A stretch of 64,000 nucleotides of DNA from Acinetobacter kanungonis. Lineage in GTDB: Bacteria > Pseudomonadota > Gammaproteobacteria > Pseudomonadales > Moraxellaceae. The notes below the pieces were generated by a model that saw only the letters and a list, made by a program, of their open reading frames with translations, made no database searches and was not told the DNA's origin. This document shows positions 31,981 to 42,500 of the stretch, one piece after another (within the stretch, counting starts at the first letter, position 1; each line of letters opens with the position of its first letter). The translations under genes and the position numbers were made by a program. The DNA lies in the NCBI RefSeq assembly GCF_009939195.1, contig NZ_JAACKC010000001.1, forward strand, positions 365,665-429,664. The letters are read 5' to 3'.

Positions 31981-32586
31981 TTAAACATTTATAAAATTAT
32001 ATTCCTTTAATAGAGGCTTATTTGCACCATCTCCTAGTTGATTATTAGTTTTAGCAACACAAGCAAAATACAATTTTACTAATGGCCAATGAGTACGCAA
32101 AGTTCTAGCTATTTCATGAGCAGTAGCACCTGTAGTAGAAACATCATCAATAATCAATACCTTTTGATCATTAAAATCAATACCAGATACTATATTTTCA
32201 TTTAAACTATAACTACCAAAAATATTCGAAATTCGCTCATCTTTACTCGATATATCATGCATAGGTTTAGTTATTTTTTTAACTAAAATATGAGGCACAT
32301 AATCTAAAGAAAGTTTATTACTTAGTGATAATCCTATTTTTTGAGTACCAATTTTACTTTGTGGCAAAACTTCACTTTCATTACTTGATAATGCTCTTAC
32401 ACAGAATTTAATTTTTTCATCTTTAAAAGTAGTAGCCATAATATCCGTACAGTAATCACCAAAACTTCCAAAATCACCTTCTTTCAAAGACAGAATTCTG
32501 TTACTAACATGCGTTAAATCTGTATTTTTCAAATAATAAAATAGTGCAAATGATTTTTCGAAATTACTATAGTTTAGATTTAACAT
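31981..32586 (-). CDS. Phosphoribosyltransferase-like protein
   Basis: This 201-residue protein has a type I PRTase signature: QKVLIIDDVSTTGATAHEIA (about 138-157), the PRPP-binding loop with two Asp and the following TTGAT. The N-terminal 100 residues are not like known biosynthetic PRTases, though a FGDYCTDIMATTF segment may form part of the fold. Small orphan PRTases of this sort are found in conflict-system operons. The gene follows the coiled-coil gene by 11 bases. Substrate is unknown. Confidence 0.75.
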   Translation of the reverse strand: MLNLNYSNFEKSFALFYYLKNTDLTHVSNRILSLKEGDFGSFGDYCTDIMATTFKDEKIKFCVRALSSNESEVLPQSKIGTQKIGLSLSNKLSLDYVPHILVKKITKPMHDISSKDERISNIFGSYSLNENIVSGIDFNDQKVLIIDDVSTTGATAHEIARTLRTHWPLVKLYFACVAKTNNQLGDGANKPLLKEYNFINV

Positions 32587-32597
32587 TTTTCATTTTC

Positions 32598-33587
32598 TCA
32601 ACTAAACCAACCTTTTTTCTTTGTTTGCTCAATAATAATTTTTTGATTTTTTTCCATTTCAGAAAGAAATGAATTAATTTTTAAAAAACTCTCATTCTGT
32701 GAATTATTCAAAGAAATAATTGATTGCTCCAATTCTTCAATCTTTCTATAAATTGCTCCTATTTTAGTTTCAACAGTAGCCTTAAGAAAATTTATTGAAG
32801 TTTCAATCTTATTGACATTGATTGAATTTTTTTCCTCAATTTTATTTAAATTTTGTTTTATTAAATTTAAATTATCATTTAATTCAAGTTTATTTAAAAT
32901 CTGTAAATATTCTTCATTTTTTTCATGAACCTTTTGAAAATTATCATAAATAAAAGATTGATTTGTAGAGCTATATTCTAAAAATTCATTTAATTTGTAA
33001 TTTTGAGAATTGATTACATCTTTGATATCAACCTTAATTTCCCCTAAAGTTAGATCAAAAGATTTATTCAACTGAGACAAATCAAGTTGATTGAAAGCAG
33101 ATATGATATTTTTATGCGTATCTCTTACTTCATCAACATAATTAGAATATTCCAAGTAATTGGTAGAATTATTCCATTTCGTAAAATTATTTTCAAAAAT
33201 TTCATTCATCTTAGAGATTAAACAATCAAAATTATTTTGATATTCTGTTGCTTTTTTATCAAAACTTTGCATAACCTGAATAGTTTCATTCTGATCTAAT
33301 TGTTTAATAATCAGAGGAATTTTTAAAGATATATGCTTCTGCTCATTAGTTATATCATAGACTTGTTTCATCAAATTTTTAATATTTTTTTCTTCTTCTT
33401 TATAAATATCATTTGTATTTTCAATGTCTAATTTAATGTGAGTAAGTACATCATTTAAATTCCTCAAAATTTCTGAATTTCTAGAATAACTACTTACAAG
33501 ATTTTTTAGGCTTTGCAGACTTTCGTAGGCTTCTCCCATACTTTCTTGTACGATTTCCATAGTTGATTGATCTATTTTCGCGCTCAT
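32598..33587 (-). CDS. Coiled-coil protein of unknown function
   Basis: This 329-residue protein is almost entirely helical and rich in Asn, Lys, Glu and Ile. Repeated heptad-like stretches include SLKNLVSSYSRNSEILRNL, LNLIKQNLNKIEEKNSINV and IGAIYRKIEELEQSIISL. No catalytic domain, signal peptide or membrane helix was seen. Its ATG overlaps the stop of the nuclease-RecQ gene by four bases (ATGA), showing tight translational coupling. A structural or sensor partner of the helicase is a reasonable guess. Confidence 0.75.
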   Translation of the reverse strand: MSAKIDQSTMEIVQESMGEAYESLQSLKNLVSSYSRNSEILRNLNDVLTHIKLDIENTNDIYKEEEKNIKNLMKQVYDITNEQKHISLKIPLIIKQLDQNETIQVMQSFDKKATEYQNNFDCLISKMNEIFENNFTKWNNSTNYLEYSNYVDEVRDTHKNIISAFNQLDLSQLNKSFDLTLGEIKVDIKDVINSQNYKLNEFLEYSSTNQSFIYDNFQKVHEKNEEYLQILNKLELNDNLNLIKQNLNKIEEKNSINVNKIETSINFLKATVETKIGAIYRKIEELEQSIISLNNSQNESFLKINSFLSEMEKNQKIIIEQTKKKGWFS

Positions 33588-36500
33588 ATTTTTTCCAAAC
33601 CGAAATCATTAAAAACTGAATTAATGTAATTTACTAACAACTTATTTTTAGCAAATGTACTTGATGGATACTGCCTTACCAATATCTCTACTGGAGCTTC
33701 CAATTTTTCATATTCCCATACTGCAAATATTTCGTCTAAGTGTTTAAATAGCATAATACTTATTTGTTCAGTGATATGTTTCAAATATCTCATTGTATCT
33801 TCAATATTTTCAATACCATACTCTTCCAACCCATTTAAAGCCGCCCGAATCTCTTCAGTACTCCTCATTAATGAAGATTGATCAATAGATAAATTTCTTG
33901 TTATCGCACTCAGTATCAATAATCCAGGATGCGTCGAATAACTTTCCAAAACACGTTGAACAGCACCATATAACTCACGTATGTCATCAGGTGTTAGATT
34001 TCCTTCAACTATTCTAACCCATTCAAAAACGTTATCTTTATGAACTAACTCTTCTAAAATATTTGTAAAGCTTTCTGATGTTTGTAAATAAAGTAATAAG
34101 TTTCTCTCAAATTCTTCAGGTCGTTTTATACCTATACGAACCATCTCAAGCATTTGTCTTGATGCCTGTCTACGTTTTCTCTCAATTTGATCATATACAT
34201 AATCAATGAATACAGATGTAACTGATTTTTCCAAATCATAAAGTTGTTCATAATTCAAAGTATTGATCTGATTCTTTTGTTTTAGAATTTGATAACGACT
34301 TCTATAATACTCAAATTTATTTGCATAATATTTTTTTAGTTTTACAACTTCATCCTTAATATTCATCCAATCAGAGTTTAAGTCATAAAAGCATACTCTA
34401 GCTTTGTAATCTTTTGTATAATCTCTTAGCACCCCCATATGCAATAATCGCACAAGCGAATACTCTACGGCACTACCATCTTTATCTCTAGGAATTATAT
34501 CCCATCGCAATAAATTAGAACCATTATTTAAAATATTAAATCTAATCTGATTTAGAACAATCATTAAATTTTCAACTTCTTGTTCTGGTGTTCCAAAGGC
34601 ACTTTTATGAAAATAAAATGCTCCTAAAAAATCACCAGGAGCCCATCTATTTACCTTATCAAAATCTTCATAAATTTTTGTTGCTGTAGATATATTAATG
34701 TCTGGTGATAAGATTTTATCAACAACCTCAGAATTTTCATCTGAAAATAATATTAATCCTTCAGAAGGCTGCTTATCTCTGCCTGCACGACCAACTTCTT
34801 GATAATAACTTTCAGGAGAAGAGGGTGTTGAAAAATGGATTACTCTACGAATTGATGGTTTATCAACCCCCATCCCGAATGCTTTAGTAGATACTAATAT
34901 TCGGAAACTTGGATCAAAACTATTTATAAACTCTTCTTGGTTTTTTCTTTTTATCTCATCCCAACTACTTCCTTTGATGCATTCAAAATTCTTTGGTTTT
35001 GATCCAGCATAACATCGGATTTCTTCATTTAAAATACTATTTAAACTTGCAGCAATATTGTATACACCTTTGTTACCATTAACTGCATCTGTAAAAATCA
35101 AAATTCCATCTGTTTTATTTTTATTTATGTCGATAAAATTTTTAACATTTTCCTGTAAATAACTAAGTTTATTTTCTTGATTAACTAAAGTACATTTTAA
35201 AGTTAGCTCAGGCCTTCCCATACTTTTTGCTTGAACCAAACAATTTGGATCCTCTAATCCTAACTCGCGTCTTACATCAGCTAAAACGACTGAAGATGCG
35301 GTCCCTGTAAGAGCTATCAATGGTGCAGAGGAATCCAGTCGTAGTGTTCGCTCTTTTACAATTCTACTAACACTTAAATATGCTGGTCTAAATTCATGTC
35401 CCCATTCACTCACACAATGGCATTCATCAATAATAACCTGATTAATCTGCCCAAATACAAATTGATAGTACTGTAGAATTTCACGGAAACTTTTTATTAA
35501 AAAACGTTCGGGTGACACTAGGATAAATCGTGATTGTCCATACACTAATTTATCTTCTTCAATCTTCTTTTCTTCTACTTTAAGAGCACTACTTATCTGA
35601 GTAACTCGTGTTATTCCAATTTCATTAAATCTGTCATATTGATCCTGAATTAGGGAAATTAATGGGGCTACATATATACTTAGACCTACATTAAGGAGTC
35701 CAGATAATTGGTAAATTAGACTTTTTCCACCACCTGTCGGCAATAGGCCAATGACATCATTCTTTGAAAATATTTTTGAAAAAATATCATATTGCCCATC
35801 CCTCAATGACTTTTTTCTGAATAAATATTGAACAAAATAATTAACACTATTTAGGGGAGGATTCGAACTTCCTTTAAAATTATAATGTGCATTAAATGAT
35901 GGTTCCTTTGCAACACGATGTACAGATCTCGACCAATAGTATTTAGTATTCTTTTTTCTCGTATCTGGGTAAATATTACTTAATGGATCTACATCAACAA
36001 TTATAGATGTACATTTAGTATGCTCTAATTTTATTTCACTTACATATTCAAAATCATATAAATTAAATAGATGATTTAAAAATATATTTAAGTCATGCAG
36101 GGCAATTTCTTTGATCCAGGAATCACAATGATGACATTCAATTCCTACTGTACCATTTAATTGTAAATCATTATTGTATAAAGCTTTTAATATTAAAAAT
36201 TGTATCCTTGTAATTGCAGTACTGCCCCAAGCTAAAGTTATTTCAGTCATTGTTCTAGCTGGATAATTCTTATACTTTAAATTCTTTAATTTTTCGATTA
36301 GTTCATTAGGATATTTTTTTACTCGAACATCTTCAGTCGAAATACGAAAAACACTCCATCCATATGATTTTAATGAAAAGTCACGAACTTGATCTAGATA
36401 ATTTTGAGCTAAAGACTTATGTTGTTTACCGTCAATTTCAATAACAACTTTAACATCATCACCATCATCAATGCTGAAATCAACTCTTTGACCTTTAAAC

Positions 36501-37093
36501 TCAGGCCCCAAACCAAGATCTTGTAAAAAAGTTTGTGCAGATAAAGTATGAATATGGTTTATCCCTAGTATTTCAACTAAAAAATCATCATAAAACAACT
36601 TTTCTACGTTACTTCCTTCAAAACTTAAGTTAAGTTGTTTCCAATATTTATCGAAATTAAAATTCTGATTTTCTGAGTTAAAAATTCTATTTTCAAATAC
36701 ATTCTTTAATTTATTACTATCATACTCTCCAAATATAGGATTTATAAATTCTAAAGAAATAGCTTCCTCATTAGGCTCTTGTGAATCAAAATTAAAATTA
36801 CTTTTTGCGTATTCAAATAGCTTCTGTTCTACTAATACACTAGGAATTGTCCAATCACCTCTTTGCAAGATTTGGGTTGCTAATGTATAGATAAATTTTT
36901 TCTCTTTATTAAAGTCTCCTTCTAATTGCTCAGGCCCCCCCCAAGCATGACTAGATCTAAGATCTAATAAATTTTTTATTTGCTCTTGTTTATGTCTCCA
37001 TTTTTTTTGCTTAGAACTAAAAATAGATCCCCATAAATTCGAGTTTCTTAGAAAATTTGGTAAGCTAGAAGTTCTTGTTAAATAGATGCTCAT
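33584..37093 (-). CDS. RecQ-family helicase with N-terminal PD-(D/E)XK nuclease-like domain
   Basis: This 1,169-residue protein has a nuclease-like module at about 185-265: QRVDFSI followed by VKVVIEIDGKQHKS and later GWSVFRISTED, the pattern of DUF559/MTES_1575-type restriction folds. The RecQ core has Walker A GLLPTGGGKSLIYQL (about 447), APLISLIQDQ, DECHCVSEWGHEFRP (about 558), LTGTAS and the motif VI region YYQEVGRAGRDKQPS (about 760). About 400 C-terminal residues have no obvious RQC or HRDC domain. The gene is the largest of its operon and the likely effector. A G8 run lies near codons 51-53. Confidence 0.86.
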   Translation of the reverse strand: MSIYLTRTSSLPNFLRNSNLWGSIFSSKQKKWRHKQEQIKNLLDLRSSHAWGGPEQLEGDFNKEKKFIYTLATQILQRGDWTIPSVLVEQKLFEYAKSNFNFDSQEPNEEAISLEFINPIFGEYDSNKLKNVFENRIFNSENQNFNFDKYWKQLNLSFEGSNVEKLFYDDFLVEILGINHIHTLSAQTFLQDLGLGPEFKGQRVDFSIDDGDDVKVVIEIDGKQHKSLAQNYLDQVRDFSLKSYGWSVFRISTEDVRVKKYPNELIEKLKNLKYKNYPARTMTEITLAWGSTAITRIQFLILKALYNNDLQLNGTVGIECHHCDSWIKEIALHDLNIFLNHLFNLYDFEYVSEIKLEHTKCTSIIVDVDPLSNIYPDTRKKNTKYYWSRSVHRVAKEPSFNAHYNFKGSSNPPLNSVNYFVQYLFRKKSLRDGQYDIFSKIFSKNDVIGLLPTGGGKSLIYQLSGLLNVGLSIYVAPLISLIQDQYDRFNEIGITRVTQISSALKVEEKKIEEDKLVYGQSRFILVSPERFLIKSFREILQYYQFVFGQINQVIIDECHCVSEWGHEFRPAYLSVSRIVKERTLRLDSSAPLIALTGTASSVVLADVRRELGLEDPNCLVQAKSMGRPELTLKCTLVNQENKLSYLQENVKNFIDINKNKTDGILIFTDAVNGNKGVYNIAASLNSILNEEIRCYAGSKPKNFECIKGSSWDEIKRKNQEEFINSFDPSFRILVSTKAFGMGVDKPSIRRVIHFSTPSSPESYYQEVGRAGRDKQPSEGLILFSDENSEVVDKILSPDINISTATKIYEDFDKVNRWAPGDFLGAFYFHKSAFGTPEQEVENLMIVLNQIRFNILNNGSNLLRWDIIPRDKDGSAVEYSLVRLLHMGVLRDYTKDYKARVCFYDLNSDWMNIKDEVVKLKKYYANKFEYYRSRYQILKQKNQINTLNYEQLYDLEKSVTSVFIDYVYDQIERKRRQASRQMLEMVRIGIKRPEEFERNLLLYLQTSESFTNILEELVHKDNVFEWVRIVEGNLTPDDIRELYGAVQRVLESYSTHPGLLILSAITRNLSIDQSSLMRSTEEIRAALNGLEEYGIENIEDTMRYLKHITEQISIMLFKHLDEIFAVWEYEKLEAPVEILVRQYPSSTFAKNKLLVNYINSVFNDFGLEKI
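36935..36942 (-). repeat. Poly-G (G8) tract in the nuclease-RecQ coding region
   Basis: The coding strand reads TGGGGGGGGCCT (residues HAWGGPEQ). The frame is open at G8. The tract is long enough to be prone to slippage. Confidence 0.7.
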
Positions 37094-37187
37094 GACTCTA
37101 TTTTAATTTGTTAAGTATATTTTTAATATAACAAATTATTTTTAATAAAAAAATATTTAAATGAATATACAAACTATTTTTGTATCA

Positions 37188-37693
37188 TCACATCAATTCC
37201 ATTTCATCCATTTCCAAAACTGTTTCAAAGATTAAATCTGCCTTTGACTCACGCAAACTATCTCTATCTTCACTACCCCAGAGGGCAGCTACTGAAACTA
37301 CATTAGCCCTTTTTGATGCAACAATATCATCCTTTGTATCTCCAACAGAAATAATAGAATTACACCCATATTCATTAATTAATCTATTTTTTGCTAAAAG
37401 TATTGGCTCTGGATGAGGCTTATGCATTTTCGTGTCATGATAACAAACTAGAAACTTTGCTTTAATTCCAAAACTAGCAATTACATTTTCACAATACGAA
37501 CGTGGCGAAGATGTAACAATACAAAATGGAATATTATTTAAAACCAATCTATTTAAATAACACTCAATCCCATCAAAAAATTCAAATTTATTGATTTTTG
37601 AATATACTCCCCCCCAATTCCCAGCCTTTCTATTTTCTAATGCACAAACACTATTAATCAATGTTTGATCAAGATCAAATATAATTCCGACAT
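37188..37693 (-). CDS. HAD-superfamily hydrolase, start region frameshifted
   Basis: This is a haloacid-dehalogenase-type phosphatase. Motif I IIFDLDQT lies at the very N-terminus, motif II is IVTSSPRSY, the motif III Lys is in KMHKPHPEP, and motif IV is VGDTKDD. All catalytic residues are present. There is no ATG, GTG or TTG in frame before motif I: the ATG at 37691-37693 reads MSELY in another frame, and one extra base would give an M-S-x-I-I-F-D start. From the next TTG (37661) motif I is lost. So the gene is either broken, misread by one base, or uses an unusual start. It lies between the dprA-like and RecQ genes. A C7 run at 37609-37615 lies inside it. Confidence 0.7.
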
Positions 37694-37708
37694 TTAATAA
37701 GGAAGAGT

Positions 37709-38629
37709 TTAAGACTTTTTTGAATTAAACATCTCCTTTTTAACTAAGCTAACCATAGTGTCTAATTCATCTTTTGTACCTAGTGGTTGAGCAAGTCCAT
37801 CTGCAATCAATTTTATATTTCCTTGAACCTTTTCCTCATTTCTATACTTTTCAGGATGATCCACACAAAATAAAGTTCGTTCAAGCTCAATAGTAGTTTT
37901 AACCGCATGCATAGTCCCCCCTTCTATTCCTGTCTCAACAACAATAGTCGCATTTGAAAGACCAGCTTGAATTCTATCTCGTGCAACAAATGAATTTTTA
38001 CTAGGTGCCATACCAAAAGGATATTCGCTAATTAACAACCCATCTTGGTCTAAAATTCTTTTAGCAAGGGTTATGTTTTGCTTAGGATATATTTCTTGTA
38101 AACCATGAGCTAATACTGCACAAGTAAAACCATCTTGATTAAGTGCCCCTGTATGCCCCATAGCATCACAACCAAGAGCCAACCCACTAATTACATTAAT
38201 ATCTCTCTCAGCTAAAACTTCTCCAATTCTTAATCCAATTTTCTCACCATATTGTGTTGGTACTCGAGTACCTATTACCGAGATTGAAGGAGATGTAATT
38301 AATTTTTCTAAATTACCTTTATAATTTAAAATTAACGGAGGAGTCTTTAACATTTTTAATGCCTGAGGATAATTACTATCTGTATATATGATATTTTTTA
38401 TATTATTCTGATCATTACTTTTAAATATTTGTTCATAAGTTCTTTGCCATTTCACATATTGTTCTGAATCAAATTTCTTGAGTTTATTCGGAATTAACTC
38501 TTGTATAAAATCAATTAGCTCTTTATCTGTATAATTACTTGAAGTCAATTTATTTATAATTGTTAATGCAGTTACATTACCAACTTGAGGTAAAAGTAAA
38601 ATTTTTTGAATTAACTGATAAGTATTCAT
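37709..38629 (-). CDS. DprA/Smf-like protein (SLOG superfamily)
   Basis: This protein of about 306 residues has an N-terminal helical region (helix-hairpin-helix-like LLPQVGNVTALTIINKL) and a DprA Rossmann-like domain. SVIGTRVPTQYG (about 116), ISGLALGCDAMGHTGAL (about 148-164), SEYPFGMAP, FVARDRIQAGLSNATIVVE and EGGTMHAVKTT (about 235-245) match DprA. No C-terminal winged helix follows. A second, non-core DprA in a RecQ/PRTase operon suggests a role as nucleotide or ssDNA sensor rather than transformation. The frame also opens with TTG at 38638; ATG at 38629 is used. First gene of the operon. Confidence 0.85.
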   Translation of the reverse strand: MNTYQLIQKILLLPQVGNVTALTIINKLTSSNYTDKELIDFIQELIPNKLKKFDSEQYVKWQRTYEQIFKSNDQNNIKNIIYTDSNYPQALKMLKTPPLILNYKGNLEKLITSPSISVIGTRVPTQYGEKIGLRIGEVLAERDINVISGLALGCDAMGHTGALNQDGFTCAVLAHGLQEIYPKQNITLAKRILDQDGLLISEYPFGMAPSKNSFVARDRIQAGLSNATIVVETGIEGGTMHAVKTTIELERTLFCVDHPEKYRNEEKVQGNIKLIADGLAQPLGTKDELDTMVSLVKKEMFNSKKS

Positions 38630-38797
38630 ATTATTCAACTTTTCAATAGATTTATATTAAATTCAAACACTTAACCAAAGATAATATCAACAATTATTCT
38701 CCTTAACTATAGAGTCTTGTGTTAAATTCCTTATATTTTCAGGTTCATTTTGATGAAGTTAATTGTGTTCAAAATCCCCCCACTTTTCACTTCTACC

Positions 38798-38834
38798 AAT
38801 TATAAACTAGAGGACTTCCCTCTAGTTTATAATT
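38798..38834. terminator. Perfect 16-base inverted repeat, probable terminator
   Basis: Arms AATTATAAACTAGAGG and its exact complement enclose ACTTC. It lies 57 bases after the stop of the minus-strand gene at 38891 and before the DprA-like gene. No long T tract follows, so termination is likely but not certain. Confidence 0.55.
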
Positions 38835-38890
38835 ATTTCCTCATTCATCTGATAGTTAAATAGTCATATCCAAAAAAACTTATTTACTTT

Positions 38891-39316
38891 CTATAAAGCG
38901 GCTAAAAACTTCTGAATTTGGGGTGCTCTCTCAGAAGCATATTTGTATGTTTTTATTATACTTTCCAGCTGTTTTTTGGAACTAATAGGCATATGATAAG
39001 ATCTAAGGCAAACTCCCTCTTTAAACCTACCAATACGTATACTCATCCCTAACTTACCATCTTTTGTGAATTCGCCACCACTTGGTATGGCTGATTTCAA
39101 TTGTTCGTAGTCTTCCCAATTTTCTTTAAAGGCCAAAATATAGTCATTAATTGAACTGCCAGGAATCGAAACAAAAGTTCCATTATACCTAAGATCTACT
39201 CCAGCAAAATAATATGAAATCTCCCAAGAATTTTTATGGACTTTTAATGTTCCTCCACATGATAGTTCTTCTTGATAAGTTCCAACTGGCATTTCTTCAT
39301 CCTCAAGATTTAACAT
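38891..39316 (-). CDS. Hypothetical protein, about 141 residues
   Basis: No family recognised. The protein appears beta-rich in the first half (GTYQEELSCGGTLKVHKNSWEISYYFAGVDLRYNGTFVSIPG) with a helical C-terminus (KKQLESIIKTYKYASE). The frame is open to 39364 with non-ATG codons; the first ATG is at 39316, with no clear Shine-Dalgarno. It lies between the DprA operon and the helicase-nuclease gene on the same strand and is bounded by hairpins. Confidence 0.6.
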   Translation of the reverse strand: MLNLEDEEMPVGTYQEELSCGGTLKVHKNSWEISYYFAGVDLRYNGTFVSIPGSSINDYILAFKENWEDYEQLKSAIPSGGEFTKDGKLGMSIRIGRFKEGVCLRSYHMPISSKKQLESIIKTYKYASERAPQIQKFLAAL

Positions 39317-39483
39317 TATTACAACAAAGTTTTCTAAAGTTCTAGTACTTAGAAAACCTAGCAATCAAAATTCAAATATTTTATCGTAAATATAATTGCT
39401 TTTTAAACTTAAGCCAAATTTACTTAAAATTAATTAATGTTCAAAGTCATTAATTCGTATCATTTAAAAAAACTACAAACCAT

Positions 39484-39518
39484 ATTTGGCTTTGCTGTGT
39501 AATGAAACAAAGCCAAAT
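39484..39518 (-). terminator. Hairpin downstream of the SF1 helicase gene
   Basis: ATTTGGCTTTG and CAAAGCCAAAT are perfect complements around a 13-base loop, 20 bases past the helicase stop. No long T run is seen. Confidence 0.55.
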
Positions 39519-39538
39519 AATTCAAGTATATTAAACAA

Positions 39539-42500
39539 TTACACCACTAATAAATCATCGTTAGTATCACTTTCACTAAAACTTTCAGCTTCACTATCCA
39601 ACCATACTTTTTGTTCCACATCCTGCATGAAACTACTTGCTCCATGTGTAGGTTTTATACCCATTGCACCTAGTTTTTCCTTTAATGAAATAATCATATT
39701 TTCACGTTCAATTGACCAACTTGATGCAAAACATCTCCAGAATGTCCAACCTGCACGCTCCAAAGCTCTTTGACGAATCATGTCATCATGCCATTGTTCA
39801 GGTCCATGGTAACTATCACCATCACATTCGATGGCTAAACGTTGGTCTCCATCAGACTCAACGACTAAATCAATTCGATAGCTTCCAACCTTAACTTGTG
39901 GAGTAACTGTGTATCCCATTTCATGTAATACCACGAATACAGATTTTTCAAACTCTGATTCACATAACTCCAATTTCGCATCAAATGATGCTTTTTTATC
40001 TTCTTGCACATCATAAAAATGATTAAGTAAATTCAGCCTTAAATCTTTTGGAGATATATGATCACGACTCACCGAATGAACAAGATACATCCGTTCACGA
40101 GCACGACTTGCAGCCACGTTAAATCTCTGTTCATGATCGGTTCGACTCAAAGCATGACAATTTTCAGGATCTGCTACCATAGACAAGAAAATAATATCTC
40201 TTTCTGCACCTTGGAATGCTGAAGCATCTCCACAGGCAAATTGGACCTGAGTAAGAGCTCCTGCACCAAATTCATTCAAAGCTTCTGATTGAATGAACTC
40301 AGCCTGCGCTGGCCCTAACAACGAGATCACGCCAATTGATCTATTTGCATATCGTTCATCTTTAAGAAGTAGCTTCATTTCATCAATAATTGCTTTCGCT
40401 TCTATTCGGTTAATATGTTTGCTGTTTTTAGATTCTCTATACCCCTGCGGTGTATAAATTGCGACTAAAGCTGGACTTAACTGCTCAGATTTCTTCGATA
40501 ATCGCATTGGCTTAATACGGTTACCATAAAAGTTTTTATTGCTGTAACTAATGATCGCAGGATGACAGCGGAAATGCTCTAGAAGCATCACACTTGACTC
40601 ATAGATAGAAGAAGCCATGTCGTATAAAGACATATCTGGTGTTAAATATGCAGCATGTGGCTGACCATGTAGATAACGATTCCTTAATACATCAATTTGA
40701 GCACTTGCTAGGCCGACATTACTCGGAGAAACCTGCTTATTATCCCCCACAACTAATAACTTTTTAGCACGCATTAAAACAGGTAATACGTCAATTGATG
40801 ATTGTGATGCCTCATCCACAATCACTAAATCAAAGAGACCTAATTCAGCAGGCATAGATTCAGATACCTGAAGATGTGACATGACCCAGCAAGGAATAGC
40901 TGCTGTTGCCTCTTTAAGGGCTACTTGAGCATCTTTTCGATAACGTGGAGCATTCTTGCCTGTCCCTTTTCCATAGTGTTGTACAGCAATTTTATAACGC
41001 TGTAATGCAACTAAAATCTTATCTGAGGCATTTTCCTTTAATGCCAACCACGTCTTGTTTGCTGCCAATTGAGCATAATTTTGAGACAGATTCTTCTCGT
41101 GAATACGACGACGCTCATACAAATTTTCAATTCGACTTGTATTACTAATCGTCATTACAAAAATCTCAAGACGTTTCCATTCCCAAGCCTCGAGCAATGT
41201 ATTACGTAATATAGGGTCTTCCATTTCTTCGGCGTACGGAATCTCAAGAATCTCTTTGCTAAGAATCAAAGCATTTGTTTGGCTCAATTTAGTACTGGCT
41301 GATTTAACTCTTTCAAAATCTTCAGTTAAATCTTTCAAATGTGCCAATTGCTTTAATAGATCAGCATATTCTCTGAGTTCATTTTCATACAGCGAATCTG
41401 AATCAATCTGAGATACAATTTTTTGCAGGCGATTTGATATTTTATTATCAAACTCTGATAGATAAAGTATTTGATCAGACAGATGCTGCTGATAGACTTC
41501 TAAATTAAATATTTTTAACTTCTGGCCTAACAATTGAATCAAGTCATCAATATTTTTAGGTAATCCATAGAAATCAAAAGATTTAGCCCTACTAAAAACT
41601 TTTAGATAATTGGCACCAAATACATCCAAATACTTATTTTTAAAATCTAGGCATTTTTGGGTTCTACTGATGAGCTGTGTGAACTCTTTTAATATTTGAT
41701 CGATACCACGATTATTTAACTCAATTAAAGGAATATCTAATTGTGCTGCAATACTATTCCATTTGCTCATAAAAATATTAAGAGTCTGCCTTCTATCAAT
41801 ATATTCTTTAACTCTTTTCCATTCATCTGCCGTATCAGGATATTTTCCAGAAACTTTAATTGACTTAAATAATTCTTGTAATTCAGCAGTACCAAAATGA
41901 TACCAATTAAATGGCTTACCTGTATCAACAGCTCGTTGAACAGCTTGGTATTCTTTTGAGTTTGGGTATATCTCAAAATTCAGCTCTATGGGATCAGTTA
42001 ATAGTGATTTTCTGTATTCCAATAAAGGTTGAACTTCTTGAATAAGGTTGGTATAGATATCCAGCTCCACAGCCTTATCTTCTGAATTTATCTTTTTGAA
42101 ATAGCTCAATAACCATGGTTCTGAATGATCAAGAACAAGGTTTAGATCTTCCAGATAAATCTTTAACCAATCTCTTAGCTCATTAATTTCTACTTCAGAA
42201 GTAATTTCCTTGAATCTATGTTGGTCATTTTGCTTTAAGAATTCCTCAATCTCATCTTTTTCTTTTAAGAATTCACTTAATTTCTTGAGACTGGTCGAAT
42301 CTAATAATCTCTCAGGAACTGGCAGAGGACCATAATTTATGTATGGTAAATCTGTACCTATTTTCTTCCTTGAGTCTCTCAATTGAATCAATTCAATCTG
42401 GGAAAAAGGAAATTGGTCTTTTTCCTCCAAAGTTAATTGGTCTGCAAACCATGAGTAAGATGCTCTACTTTCTAATACCGTTTTCACGATATCCATAGGT

